From NCBI GenBank assembly GCA_009646425.1, contig WJBW01000001.1, positions 330,547-394,546 of the forward strand: DNA of 64,000 nt, given 5' to 3'. Both the position numbers and the translations under genes were made by a program. Under the pieces are notes generated by a model. It saw only the letters and a program-made list of their open reading frames with translations. It was not told where the DNA came from and did not search any database. The first letter of the stretch is position 1, and every line of letters starts with the position of its first letter. Below are positions 1-8,199 of the stretch, piece after piece. The stretch is from Burkholderiales bacterium LSUCC0115. GTDB lineage: Bacteria > Pseudomonadota > Gammaproteobacteria > Burkholderiales > Burkholderiaceae_A.

Positions 1-362
1 CCTGCTGCCCGCTGCTGTTCGCGCATGGCATCGAGCTCCGCTGGGCTGCAATAGCAACGGTAGGCCAAGCCTTTGGCCAGCATGTCATCGATGACCGCTC
101 GGTACCGATCCATGCGCTGCATCTGATAGAACGGGCCCTCGTCTGGGTTCAAGCCCAGCCAGGCCATGCCATCCAGTATGGCCTTTACCGCCTCGGGCGT
201 GGAGCGCTCTAGGTCGGTGTCCTCGACCCGCAGAATGAACTGACCTTTGTGATGCCGGGCAAATGCCCAGCAGTAGAGTGCGGTTCGGGCGCCACCCACG
301 TGCAGATAACCGGTGGGACTGGGGGCAAAACGGGTCCGAACCGGGCGATTTATAGTGCTCAT
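1..362 (-). CDS. gltX: Glutamyl-tRNA synthetase, N-terminal part (runs off the window)
   Basis: Translation from the ATG at 362-360 begins [20 protein letters not shown] and continues [10 protein letters not shown]. [16 protein letters not shown] is the class I GluRS signature that contains the HIGH-type ATP-binding motif. About 120 residues are present, including VEDTDLERS, another conserved GluRS segment; the rest lies beyond position 1. The enzyme charges tRNA-Glu in the cytoplasm. The divergent permease gene starts only 20 bp away, so the two promoters must overlap each other or the coding ends. Confidence 0.93.
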   Translation of the reverse strand, partial: MSTINRPVRTRFAPSPTGYLHVGGARTALYCWAFARHHKGQFILRVEDTDLERSTPEAVKAILDGMAWLGLNPDEGPFYQMQRMDRYRAVIDDMLAKGLAYRCYCSPAELDAMREQQRAA

Positions 363-382
363 CTGACAAGTGTAGCGAGACC

Positions 383-1174
383 ATGGACCTTCTTCTTTCC
401 CAGATCAACACAGGCCAGCTGGCCTGGGCCTTTGGGGTGACCCTGGCAGCCGCCTATTTCCATGGCCTGCTGGGCCTGGGCTTTGTCTCTGTGGCCATGC
501 CACTACTGGTCCTGTTCATCGACCTGCGAACCGCCATGGTGGTCACGGTGCCCCCAGCCTTCTTCCTGTCAGCCCGCCTGGCTTTTTTTGGCGGCGGGCT
601 CAAGCAGAGCCTGGGGCGGCATTGGTTTATGCCGGTTTTCATGATGATCGGCGGGGTCAGTGGTGCCTGGCTCTTCCAGACGCTCCCTCAGCAGGCCCTG
701 CTGATGATCATCGTCTTGGTGCTGATCCTGTTTCTCTCGATCGACACCCTGAAGAAGAGCCACGTTCATCTGCCCAAGCCCTGGGTGATGCCCGCGGCGG
801 CCTTTTTCGCCTTCCTAGCTGGCAATACCGAGACGTCCATCAACATGGGGGCGCCCTTTCTGCTGGTCTTCTTCTTGATTGCGGGCTATGCCCCTAACCT
901 AATCGTCCAGGTGATCAACTTGTGCTTTTTCTCAGGCAAGGTGGTCCATGTCATCACCCTGTCGATTGGCGGCGCGGCCAATGCGGCTGTCACCCTGCCG
1001 GAATGGATTCCCGGCCTGATCATGGCGCCGGTCTGCATTTGGCTGTGTAACTTTGGCGTCCGCAAGCGGGAGCGCACCCCGGTGGAGACCTACCGGCGAT
1101 GGCTCAAGGGCTTCCTGTCGGCCCTGGTCTTGGTGTTGTTGGGCAAGCTGGCGCTCGGTCTTTGGCCAATGTGA
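383..1174 (+). CDS. TauE/SafE (TSUP) family membrane permease
   Basis: A 263-residue, very hydrophobic protein with about eight predicted membrane segments and the glycine-rich N-terminal segment [15 protein letters not shown] typical of the TauE/SafE (DUF81) family. Members are inner-membrane carriers for small sulfonates, sulfite or other organic anions; the substrate cannot be read from sequence. A second hydrophobic repeat (from about residue 130, with the [12 protein letters not shown] segment) mirrors the first, as usual in this family. The gene stands alone between gltX and tRNA-Val. The ATG at 383 has no strong Shine-Dalgarno sequence. Confidence 0.85.
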   Translation: MDLLLSQINTGQLAWAFGVTLAAAYFHGLLGLGFVSVAMPLLVLFIDLRTAMVVTVPPAFFLSARLAFFGGGLKQSLGRHWFMPVFMMIGGVSGAWLFQTLPQQALLMIIVLVLILFLSIDTLKKSHVHLPKPWVMPAAAFFAFLAGNTETSINMGAPFLLVFFLIAGYAPNLIVQVINLCFFSGKVVHVITLSIGGAANAAVTLPEWIPGLIMAPVCIWLCNFGVRKRERTPVETYRRWLKGFLSALVLVLLGKLALGLWPM

Positions 1175-1200
1175 AATAATGGGGATCTAGTCAGTCAGCT

Positions 1201-1275
1201 GGACAGCTAGCTCAGTGGTAGAGCACTGCCTTCACACGGCAGGGGTCACAGGTTCGAACCCTGTGCTGTCCACCA
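1201..1275 (+). tRNA. tRNA-Val (anticodon CAC), CCA encoded
   Basis: Complete cloverleaf: acceptor GGACAGC pairs with GCTGTCC, D arm GCTC/GAGC, anticodon stem CTGCC/GGCAG around the loop TTCACAC (anticodon CAC, reading GTG), T arm ACAGG-TTCGAAC-CCTGT, discriminator A and encoded CCA. Its 3' half is repeated three more times downstream as direct repeats, so this gene is the integration site of the island that follows and forms its left junction with the tRNA kept intact. Confidence 0.97.
1228..1275 (+). repeat. Attachment-site repeat 1 (inside tRNA-Val)
   Basis: The 48 bp from GCC in the anticodon stem through CCA is identical to 15811-15858 and 32262-32309, and differs at one position from 21818-21865. 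Here it is part of the functional tRNA. Read as attL of the composite island. Confidence 0.85.
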
Positions 1276-1288
1276 CTCAAATCCGGAT

Positions 1289-2110
1289 TTATCCCCACTC
1301 TTTGATCAAAAAACCGATCGGCTCTGGACCAGCCCACAAGAAGTCATGGCCGCCAGAGAACAACCGAAGCTTAGCTACGGGCATCAAGGCTGCTAGGCGC
1401 TCCTGATTGGGAACTGGCGCGATGCCGTCCTCTCTTCCCCCCATGACCCAGGTCTGGTGAGTAAGCGTATTCAGACGTTCTGCACAGTCATGCTCTGCCC
1501 TAGCCTGCAGGAGCCGGCGATAGCCATCCGCCTGCGCGAGGCCGGCGAGAAAAGCCTGCTCAAACTGAACGCGGCCAGCCACCATTTGATCGAACCTCTG
1601 CGGATCATTTGCAGCGATGTCTTGGTTTCCCACATTGATGTGAAGCAGCACCTGTCTGGCTCGCTCTTCGGCAGATTTATCCAACCATTCATGAAAGGGG
1701 AATGACTGTCCTGCTGCCCCGCCCGCAGATCCACAGGCCAAAGCAACTCGGTTGAATCGATCCGGGTTTGCCAACACAGCCCACTGAGCCACCATGGCAC
1801 CGAAAGATTCACCGATTAAGTCAGCTCGATGAAGCCCTAGGGCATCCATCACACCCACCACATCATCAGAAAAATCCACCATTCGCCAGTGACCATCGGG
1901 GCCCTTGGAGCGAGCCAAGCCACGGTACTCAAAGGTGGTCACCCGAAAGGCTTTGACCAAAACACTTGAAAACACTGCTCGGCGCAGCCGAAAATCCACA
2001 TTGGAGCCCGGCAAGTAGACCAAGTCAGGTCCCTCGCCAATCTGGAAGGTCGTCAGCTCAGCGCCAGATGGCAGTTGAATCAGGCTCTCTCGCAATTCGT
2101 TCAACGACAA
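1289..2110 (-). CDS. Alpha/beta hydrolase (possible lactonase/esterase)
   Basis: 273 residues with an alpha/beta-hydrolase layout: an oxyanion-type segment VYLPGSN near residue 32, nucleophile elbow GESFG (Ser about 102), an acidic residue in GREDG about 227 and the C-terminal His in GGHDF. The start is a TTG at 2110-2108, three bases after the stop of the upstream TPP-enzyme gene, which suggests translational coupling. In this sugar-acid operon a lactonase role (opening an aldono- or aldarolactone) is a reasonable inference, but esterase or C-C hydrolase activity is equally compatible. It ends 14 bp from the tRNA repeat. Confidence 0.8.
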   Translation of the reverse strand: MSLNELRESLIQLPSGAELTTFQIGEGPDLVYLPGSNVDFRLRRAVFSSVLVKAFRVTTFEYRGLARSKGPDGHWRMVDFSDDVVGVMDALGLHRADLIGESFGAMVAQWAVLANPDRFNRVALACGSAGGAAGQSFPFHEWLDKSAEERARQVLLHINVGNQDIAANDPQRFDQMVAGRVQFEQAFLAGLAQADGYRRLLQARAEHDCAERLNTLTHQTWVMGGREDGIAPVPNQERLAALMPVAKLRLFSGGHDFLWAGPEPIGFLIKEWG

Positions 2111-2113
2111 CCC

Positions 2114-3751
2114 CTATAAAGAAGCCCGGCTGGTAATACGCCGAACATCGGTCTGTAGCTCTATGAGTGCTGGGCCCCTTGCCTGAAGACATCTCTCCAA
2201 AGCGGGCTCAAACTCCGCCATGGTCTTGACCAACTCACCATGCGCCCCAAAAGCCCTGGCAAAGGCTGCAAAGTCGGGGTTGTGAAGACCTGTCCCACTG
2301 ACCCGCCCTGGGTAGTCTCGCTCTTGGTGCATTCGAATCGTGCCGTAGCTGCCGTTATTCACTACCACGATCAAAAGCTCTAGTTGTCTAGCCACCGCGG
2401 TTGCCAACTCTTGAGCGGTCATCAAAAAGCAGCCATCTCCTGCAAAACAAACCACCGCCCGGTCGGGATGGGTCAACTTAGCAGCAATCGCAGCGGGTAG
2501 CCCATAGCCCATGGCACCACTGGTCGGCGCCAACTGGGTTCGAAAGCCACCATAAGACCAGTATCGATGGACCCAGCCGGAATAGTTACCCGCGCCGTTG
2601 GTGATGATCGTGTCTTTGGGTAGACGTCTCTGCATCAGACCAATCGCAACACCTAGATCCAATTGGTCGGTGGCCAATGGTGGTGTACTGTCGACCTCGA
2701 AGGTCTGGCGAGCCGCAGCCAGTGGCCCTGACCGTTCCGAACCAGAGGGCACCCTCAAAGTGCCCAAAGCCCCTGCTATCTCTGGCATACCCGCCTGAAT
2801 CATCAAATCAGCCTGATAGACACGGCCCAGTTCGTCTGGTGAGGGGTAAACATGAACCAAGGGCTGCTCCGGCACAGGACACCGAACCCGCTCGTAGCCA
2901 TTGGTGGTCATCTCGCCAAGGCGAGCCCCCAAGACAAACAGTGGGTCGGCGTTCTGAACATAGTCGACCAGATATTTCGGTGCACCAATACCAAGATGAC
3001 CAATGTAGGACTTTGAGCGATTGTCGATGAGGTCCTGCGCCCTAAAAGAACTCACCAGCGCGATCTGATGCTGTTCGGCAAAGTCCGTCACCTGCTGGCA
3101 GGCTTTGGCGTTCCAGCCACCACCGCCAACCAGTATCACGGGCTGCCGCCCCGATGACAGCATCGTTTGAAGCGTGTCGAGGTCTGTTGCCCGAGGCGCG
3201 GCACCGTGGACTTGATAACGACGCGTCGCAACCGAGCCAGCGACAGACCGAAGCATGTCTTCTGGCAAAGCCAAGACGACCGGTCCCGGCCGCCCAGACA
3301 CAGCAAGCTGAAAGGCGTGGGCCACCATTTCAGCGACCCGGTCTGCCCGGTCAATCTGGGCAACCCACTTGGTCATGGGCCCAAACATGCGTCGGTAATC
3401 GACCTCTTGAAAAGCCTCTCGCTCGACAAAGTCGCTGCCGACCTGGCCGATAAACAGGACCATCGGTGTGGAATCTTGATATGCGGTATGAACCCCGATA
3501 GAGGCATTGGTCGCTCCGGGGCCGCGAGTGACAAAACAGACGCCTGGTTGACCGGTCAGCTTGCCATGGGCATCCGCCATGTTGGCTGCACCGCCTTCGT
3601 GACGACAGACCACCAAATCAATCTGGTCTTGAACGTCATGTAAGGCATCCAAGACAGGCAGATAACTCTCACCCGGTACGCCGTAGATTCTCTCCACACC
3701 CTGCGTCAACAGGGCCTGGACCACCAGCTGACCCCCGCTTAACGCACTCAA
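2114..3751 (-). CDS. Thiamine-pyrophosphate-dependent enzyme (acetolactate synthase-like)
   Basis: About 545 residues with the three-domain TPP-enzyme plan. The catalytic Glu lies in CRHEGGAANMA near residue 50, the central domain carries VILVGGGGW, and the C-terminal GDG...NN cofactor motif is GDGCFLMTAQE...VVVNN (about 438-466). The frame is open further upstream, but the best start is TTG at 3751: AGGAGG (cctcct on the plus strand at 3757-3762) precedes it by 5 bp, and this avoids overlapping the aldolase gene. Family members decarboxylate or ligate 2-oxo acids. The substrate here is unknown; decarboxylation of a 2-keto sugar acid or of a product of the neighbouring aldolase is inferred from context. 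Confidence 0.85.
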   Translation of the reverse strand: MSALSGGQLVVQALLTQGVERIYGVPGESYLPVLDALHDVQDQIDLVVCRHEGGAANMADAHGKLTGQPGVCFVTRGPGATNASIGVHTAYQDSTPMVLFIGQVGSDFVEREAFQEVDYRRMFGPMTKWVAQIDRADRVAEMVAHAFQLAVSGRPGPVVLALPEDMLRSVAGSVATRRYQVHGAAPRATDLDTLQTMLSSGRQPVILVGGGGWNAKACQQVTDFAEQHQIALVSSFRAQDLIDNRSKSYIGHLGIGAPKYLVDYVQNADPLFVLGARLGEMTTNGYERVRCPVPEQPLVHVYPSPDELGRVYQADLMIQAGMPEIAGALGTLRVPSGSERSGPLAAARQTFEVDSTPPLATDQLDLGVAIGLMQRRLPKDTIITNGAGNYSGWVHRYWSYGGFRTQLAPTSGAMGYGLPAAIAAKLTHPDRAVVCFAGDGCFLMTAQELATAVARQLELLIVVVNNGSYGTIRMHQERDYPGRVSGTGLHNPDFAAFARAFGAHGELVKTMAEFEPALERCLQARGPALIELQTDVRRITSRASL

Positions 3752-3773
3752 TCCACCCTCCTGTGAGTGAACA

Positions 3774-4559
3774 TTAGTAACCAGCAGCGGTCTGGCCCGG
3801 TTTGGTCCGCATCTGGGAGACCACAGAGGACGCACCGGCGGCCATGAGTCGGGCATCGGATCCTACTGTGACGAAACGAAAGCCCTTGGCAACCCGAGCC
3901 TGGGCGACATCAACGCGTCCGTTATGAATACCCGCAACCAACCCGTGCGCCTTGGCCCTCTCAAGGATGTGATCAATGGCCTGCGCAGCTAAGGGATCGA
4001 CATCATCAAAGACTGGGCGACAACCGAGCGACAAGGAGAGGTCAGATGGCCCGATGTAGATGGCGTCGAGCCCCTCAACCGACAAAATGTCATCGAGTCG
4101 ATCCAACGCCTGCTTGGTCTCAATCATGGCGAACCGAACAATAGTCTGATTGGCTTTCTCCGGGTAGTCGGCGCCACCATAGAGCAGGGCACGCACTGGC
4201 CCAAAGCTTCGGGCTCCCATGGGGGCATAGCTGGTGTACTCCACAAACTTCTGCGCATCCTCACGGGAGTTCACCATGGGACAGATCACCCCATAAGCAC
4301 CCATGTCCAGAGCCTTCATGATGATCCCAGGCGCTAACCAGGGAACACGGACAACGGGGGTCACGTCAGTCGTGCTAATGGCTTGCAGCATCTGAACCAG
4401 AGCGGCCTCGTCGATCACTCCGTGCTGCATATCAATGGTCAAGCTGTCCCAACCCTGGTGAGCCATAACCTCTGCAGAGAAGCTGTTCGGAATGGCCAAC
4501 CAGCCGTTGACTGCGGCCTGATCCTTGGACCACAACTCTCTTAATCCGTTTTTACGCAT
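3774..4559 (-). CDS. HpcH/HpaI family aldolase
   Basis: 261 residues from the ATG at 4559, which has AGGAG upstream and overlaps the preceding dehydrogenase stop by 8 bp. Family features: WLAIPNSFSAEVMAHQGWD at the N terminus, DMQHG (catalytic-base region), MVNSREDAQKFV, and the metal/substrate segments MIETKQALD and IYIGPSDLSLSLG. These class II aldolases split 2-keto-3-deoxy acids into pyruvate plus an aldehyde (as in 5-keto-4-deoxyglucarate, 2-keto-3-deoxy-rhamnonate or HHED cleavage). Between two acid dehydratases and an aldehyde dehydrogenase it most likely cleaves the keto-deoxy acid they make. Confidence 0.9.
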   Translation of the reverse strand: MRKNGLRELWSKDQAAVNGWLAIPNSFSAEVMAHQGWDSLTIDMQHGVIDEAALVQMLQAISTTDVTPVVRVPWLAPGIIMKALDMGAYGVICPMVNSREDAQKFVEYTSYAPMGARSFGPVRALLYGGADYPEKANQTIVRFAMIETKQALDRLDDILSVEGLDAIYIGPSDLSLSLGCRPVFDDVDPLAAQAIDHILERAKAHGLVAGIHNGRVDVAQARVAKGFRFVTVGSDARLMAAGASSVVSQMRTKPGQTAAGY

Positions 4560-5949
4560 GGAGACTCTCCTGAACCCACTGTGGGGCATCTTGTAAACAC
4601 ACCGGCCTAAGAAAACGCATCATGGCGTCCGGCCCTACCGAGGTGGTCGACGGCATGGTGGACGAGGGAAATGGACCACCGTGGTGTTGACCAGCAGCCA
4701 CTGCCACACCAGTAGGAACACTGGCAAACAACACGCGACCTGCGATCTGACGTGCCACACGCAGAATCTGATCTACACCGTTCGTCGGTGAGTCAGCCCC
4801 CCAGAGCGTGACCGTTAAGCTTCCTCCGACGGCATGCAAACCCTGGCAGACCTGATCGGCCGAGTCCACCTGAACCAACAGACAGGCTGACCCAAAGACT
4901 TCTTCTTGTAAGGTCTTGCTCGCCATAAAGGTGGCTAAATTGGTCTGGGCGACATACGCCTGACAACCGTCACGTGGCTCAACGAGAGTTTGAACACCAG
5001 CAGCCCGAACCTGAGAAATACGCTTGTCGTACTGGGCCTGAATGCCCTGGTGAAGCATCGCATGCGTAGACGCCTTGGCCAGGGCAGCCTTCAATTGGAC
5101 GGCGAACTGATCACCTAAAGCCCCTGAAGGTAGGAAGACGATCCCGGGACTTGTACAGAACTGGCCACAACCCAGCGTGATGGAACCGGCCAGAGTCTCG
5201 GCCAGCGCCTGAGAGTCTTTTTCCAATGCGGCCTCGAGCGCCACAATCGGGTTAATAGAGCCCAACTCCCCAAAGAAGGGAATGGGCCGGGGACGTGCGT
5301 TGCATCGAGCCCACAGCGCCAAGCCACCGTGCACGGAACCCGTGAAGGCCACAGCCGCAATCTGGGGGTGATCGACCAGGGACTGCCCCACCTCGACTCC
5401 TTCACCGGTCACCAGGCCAAATACCCCTGGGTGCAGGCCTTGGGCTGCAACGACGGACTGGGCCATCTCAACCGTGCGCTCGGTGAGCTTTGGGTGACCG
5501 GGGTGGCCCTTGACCACCACTGGACAGCCGGCCGCCAAGGCGGAGGCGGTATCTCCACCCAGAACCGAAAAGGCAAAGGGAAAGTTACTGGCTGAAAACA
5601 TAGCAACCGGACCCAGTGACTCGTAATCACGGATGAGTGCCGGATGGCCAACTGGGGGAGGACCTGCGACGGCAGGGTTCACCAGCACGCTGTCCAACTG
5701 ACCCTGGCTCACCAAATCTGCAAACATCCGAAGCTGAAAACCGGTGCGGGCCACCTCGCCCGTCAGGCGTGGCACACCCAGATGAGTCTCGCTATCGGCG
5801 ATTGCAATCAACTCAGCGGCGGTTGCATCCAAAGCATCGGCCAGGCCATTGAGCAGAGCGACTCGATTCGCTCTAGACCCAAGCGCCCTTTTTTTATGAG
5901 CCTCAACAGCCGATGAGACAGCCTGATCAACTAGTTTCACTATCGACAT
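4552..5949 (-). CDS. Aldehyde dehydrogenase, alpha-ketoglutarate-semialdehyde type
   Basis: 465 residues of NAD(P)-dependent aldehyde dehydrogenase. It shows SASNFPFAFSVLGGDTASAL, FTGSVHGGLAL (the nucleotide-site Gly segment), general base Glu in FFGELGSINP and the nucleophile Cys in GCGQFCTSPG. The SNFPFAFSVLGGDTASALAAGCPV and FFGELGSINP wording is characteristic of the KGSADH branch that oxidises 2,5-dioxopentanoate to 2-oxoglutarate at the end of pentonate and hexarate pathways. That specificity is inferred. Its last bases overlap the aldolase start, and it follows the GntR regulator gene by 6 bp. Confidence 0.88.
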   Translation of the reverse strand: MSIVKLVDQAVSSAVEAHKKRALGSRANRVALLNGLADALDATAAELIAIADSETHLGVPRLTGEVARTGFQLRMFADLVSQGQLDSVLVNPAVAGPPPVGHPALIRDYESLGPVAMFSASNFPFAFSVLGGDTASALAAGCPVVVKGHPGHPKLTERTVEMAQSVVAAQGLHPGVFGLVTGEGVEVGQSLVDHPQIAAVAFTGSVHGGLALWARCNARPRPIPFFGELGSINPIVALEAALEKDSQALAETLAGSITLGCGQFCTSPGIVFLPSGALGDQFAVQLKAALAKASTHAMLHQGIQAQYDKRISQVRAAGVQTLVEPRDGCQAYVAQTNLATFMASKTLQEEVFGSACLLVQVDSADQVCQGLHAVGGSLTVTLWGADSPTNGVDQILRVARQIAGRVLFASVPTGVAVAAGQHHGGPFPSSTMPSTTSVGPDAMMRFLRPVCLQDAPQWVQESLHA

Positions 5950-5955
5950 CCTTTT

Positions 5956-6642
5956 CTAAAAATACTCAGGGAAGTTGGCCATGAGCGTGCTGACGGCTTG
6001 GGACTTGCTGGTAAGGTGATCTCGAACCGCATTCATGACCCGCATCTTGTCCTTACTCAGAACCGCCGCTAGGACCTCACGATGCTCCGCCAGAATGCTT
6101 TGACGCTTGCCCTGAAGAGGCAGTTGCAACATACGCATGCGGTCCAAGTGAACACTGTGCTCCTGGACAAGGTCATTCAAGCTTGTTTGCCCGACTAGCT
6201 CAAACAATTTGCTGTGAAAGTCTTTGTCGAGTTGCATAAACAGGCCCATCTTGCTGTCGTCATCAATGACCGCCTCCTGAGCGTCCAGTATGGACTTCAG
6301 CTCCGCCGCACCAGCGGCGTTCAAGACATCGACCAGCTTCATGCAGACCTCGGTCTCCAGCGCCCGGCGCATGAACTGCACCTCTCGGATCTTGACGGCA
6401 TTAATGGGAGAAACTTCGGTGCGAGACTGTGGATAGACATCGACGAGCCCCATCACCTCTAACTTCAGCAAAGCTTCTCGAACCGGTGTCTGACTGACCC
6501 CAAACTCTTCAGCGAGCCCTACCCGTGAAAGAACCTCATGAGGCTTCAAATCGAGCTTGATAATCCGGTCTCGGAGAATCTCGAAGACCTGCTCGGCCGT
6601 ATTGACCCTTCTATAGGTGGTAGCTCGAGGCAGTAAGGTCAT
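5956..6642 (-). CDS. GntR-family (FadR/VanR subgroup) transcriptional regulator
   Basis: From the ATG at 6642 the product is 228 residues; an open extension to 6714 would overlap the dehydratase gene and lacks family sequence. The N-terminal winged helix spans about residues 10-75, with RDRIIKLDLKPHEVLS and the recognition region FGVSQTPVREALLKLEVMGLV. A helical FCD ligand domain follows, with DKDFHSKLFELVG and EHREVLAAVLSKD supplying the usual metal/ligand His residues. It probably senses a sugar acid or keto acid and represses this operon; the perfect palindrome at 13327-13340 is a candidate operator. Confidence 0.9.
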   Translation of the reverse strand: MTLLPRATTYRRVNTAEQVFEILRDRIIKLDLKPHEVLSRVGLAEEFGVSQTPVREALLKLEVMGLVDVYPQSRTEVSPINAVKIREVQFMRRALETEVCMKLVDVLNAAGAAELKSILDAQEAVIDDDSKMGLFMQLDKDFHSKLFELVGQTSLNDLVQEHSVHLDRMRMLQLPLQGKRQSILAEHREVLAAVLSKDKMRVMNAVRDHLTSKSQAVSTLMANFPEYF

Positions 6643-6652
6643 GGACACGCGT

Positions 6653-8179
6653 CTAGCCCAACACTCCAATGGGCCATGGGCAGAACTCCTCCTCACCGAC
6701 GCCCAGCGCCTCACTCTTGGTCTTTTCCCCTGAGGCTGTCCGAAGAATCAACTCAAAGATCTCTTGGCCAATCTGATCGAGTGTCTTCTCGCCATCGATC
6801 ACCGGCCCACAGTTAATATCCATATCACCGATCATGCGTTGGTACATGGGCGTATTCGAAGCCAGCTTGATCGTGGGTGCCGGATAAGAACCGAAACAAG
6901 AGCCTCGACCGGTGGTAAAGCAGATCAAGTTCGCACCGCCAGCAATCTGGCCTGTGGCGGAGACAGGGTCATAGCCCGGCGTGTCCATAAACACGAAACC
7001 CTTTTGCTTGACCTGCTCGGCGTACTTGTAGACTTCCATCAGGCCGGTAGACCCTGCCTTTTTGGCGCCACCAAGACTCTTCTCCAGAATGTTAGCCAGA
7101 CCGCCCGCATTGTTGCCAGGCGACACTTGACCATTGATCTGGGTGTCACGGCCTTTGCTGTACTCCAGCCACCAGTTCATTCGATCGACCAGTTTCTGGC
7201 CGACCTCCGGCGTGCAGGCCCGACTGGTCAAGGTCTGCTCCACGCCATAGATCTCAGGTGTCTCAGACAGGATGGCGCCGCCACCATGTCGCACAAGAAT
7301 GTCCATCGCCTTGCCTAAACCAGGATTCGCAGACAGTCCAGAAAACCCATCCGATCCGCCACACTGCAGACCAATCAACAGATGCTCTGCGGAGCAAGGA
7401 GTTCGTTGATGCTGATTCACCTCGACCAGGAGCTCCTTGATGGCCTGGATGCCTAACTTGACTGCTGCTTGGGTACCACCCACCTCTTGCATGGTGATGG
7501 TCTTGAGGGTCTTGCCCTCACTCAAGCCCTCTTGCTGAAAAAATCGCATCAGGTTGTTGCGCTCGCAACCCAGCGACAGGACCAAGGCGCCGCCAATGTT
7601 TGGGTGGCGAATATAGCCACTGAGTGTCCGACGAAGCAGGTCCATCGGCTCTCCGCTCATCTCCATACCGCAGCCCTGCTCATGGACAAAGGCTACAACG
7701 CCATCCACGTTCGGATAATCCGCCAAACGCTCCTCGTCAAAATAGGCCGACACCTTCTTGGCCACCGTGGCAGAACAGTTGACCGTGATGAAAATGCCGA
7801 TCATGTTGCGGGTACCGACTCGTCCATTCTCACGGCGGTAGCCCATGAAGCTTGCCCGCTGTTCTAACGGTAAGACAGCCGTAGGCACATAGTCCCGTGA
7901 AAAAGCGTAGTCCTTTTCGACATCGTCAAATCGAATGTTGTGACTGTGCAGGTAGTCCCCAGGCACCAAATCGTGCGCTGCATAGCCGATCACCGTGCTG
8001 TATTTCAGGATGGGCTCGCCCTGCCGAATCGGCCTGGTGGCTAACTTATGGCCCTGGGGCACATCGGCCAGGGCCTTGATGTTCTCAGTTGGAATTTCGG
8101 TACCAACCTTAATCTCAGTCCGCGCTACGACAATATTGTCAGCAGCATCCAGTCGAATCACAGGAGAAACCACAGTCAT
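6653..8179 (-). CDS. UxaA/GarD family sugar-acid dehydratase (altronate/galactarate type)
   Basis: 508 residues, full length for the family (UxaA about 495, GarD about 520). The N-terminal SAF-like domain (to about residue 95) is followed by the large catalytic domain with GYRRENGRVGTRN, VHEQGCGM, SLGCERNN and GLQCGGSDGFSGLSANP; the Cys/His residues in these segments bind the metal. It dehydrates an aldonic or aldaric acid to a 2-keto-3-deoxy acid. Whether the substrate is altronate, galactarate or another acid cannot be decided. It lies between the IlvD/Edd dehydratase and the GntR gene. Confidence 0.9.
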   Translation of the reverse strand: MTVVSPVIRLDAADNIVVARTEIKVGTEIPTENIKALADVPQGHKLATRPIRQGEPILKYSTVIGYAAHDLVPGDYLHSHNIRFDDVEKDYAFSRDYVPTAVLPLEQRASFMGYRRENGRVGTRNMIGIFITVNCSATVAKKVSAYFDEERLADYPNVDGVVAFVHEQGCGMEMSGEPMDLLRRTLSGYIRHPNIGGALVLSLGCERNNLMRFFQQEGLSEGKTLKTITMQEVGGTQAAVKLGIQAIKELLVEVNQHQRTPCSAEHLLIGLQCGGSDGFSGLSANPGLGKAMDILVRHGGGAILSETPEIYGVEQTLTSRACTPEVGQKLVDRMNWWLEYSKGRDTQINGQVSPGNNAGGLANILEKSLGGAKKAGSTGLMEVYKYAEQVKQKGFVFMDTPGYDPVSATGQIAGGANLICFTTGRGSCFGSYPAPTIKLASNTPMYQRMIGDMDINCGPVIDGEKTLDQIGQEIFELILRTASGEKTKSEALGVGEEEFCPWPIGVLG

Positions 8180-8199
8180 CCTCTTCTAGTAAGTCTTGC

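Noticed and set aside
3752-3856. N-terminal extension of the TPP enzyme
   Set aside because: It overlaps the aldolase gene, has no family similarity, and a strong AGGAGG lies before TTG 3751.
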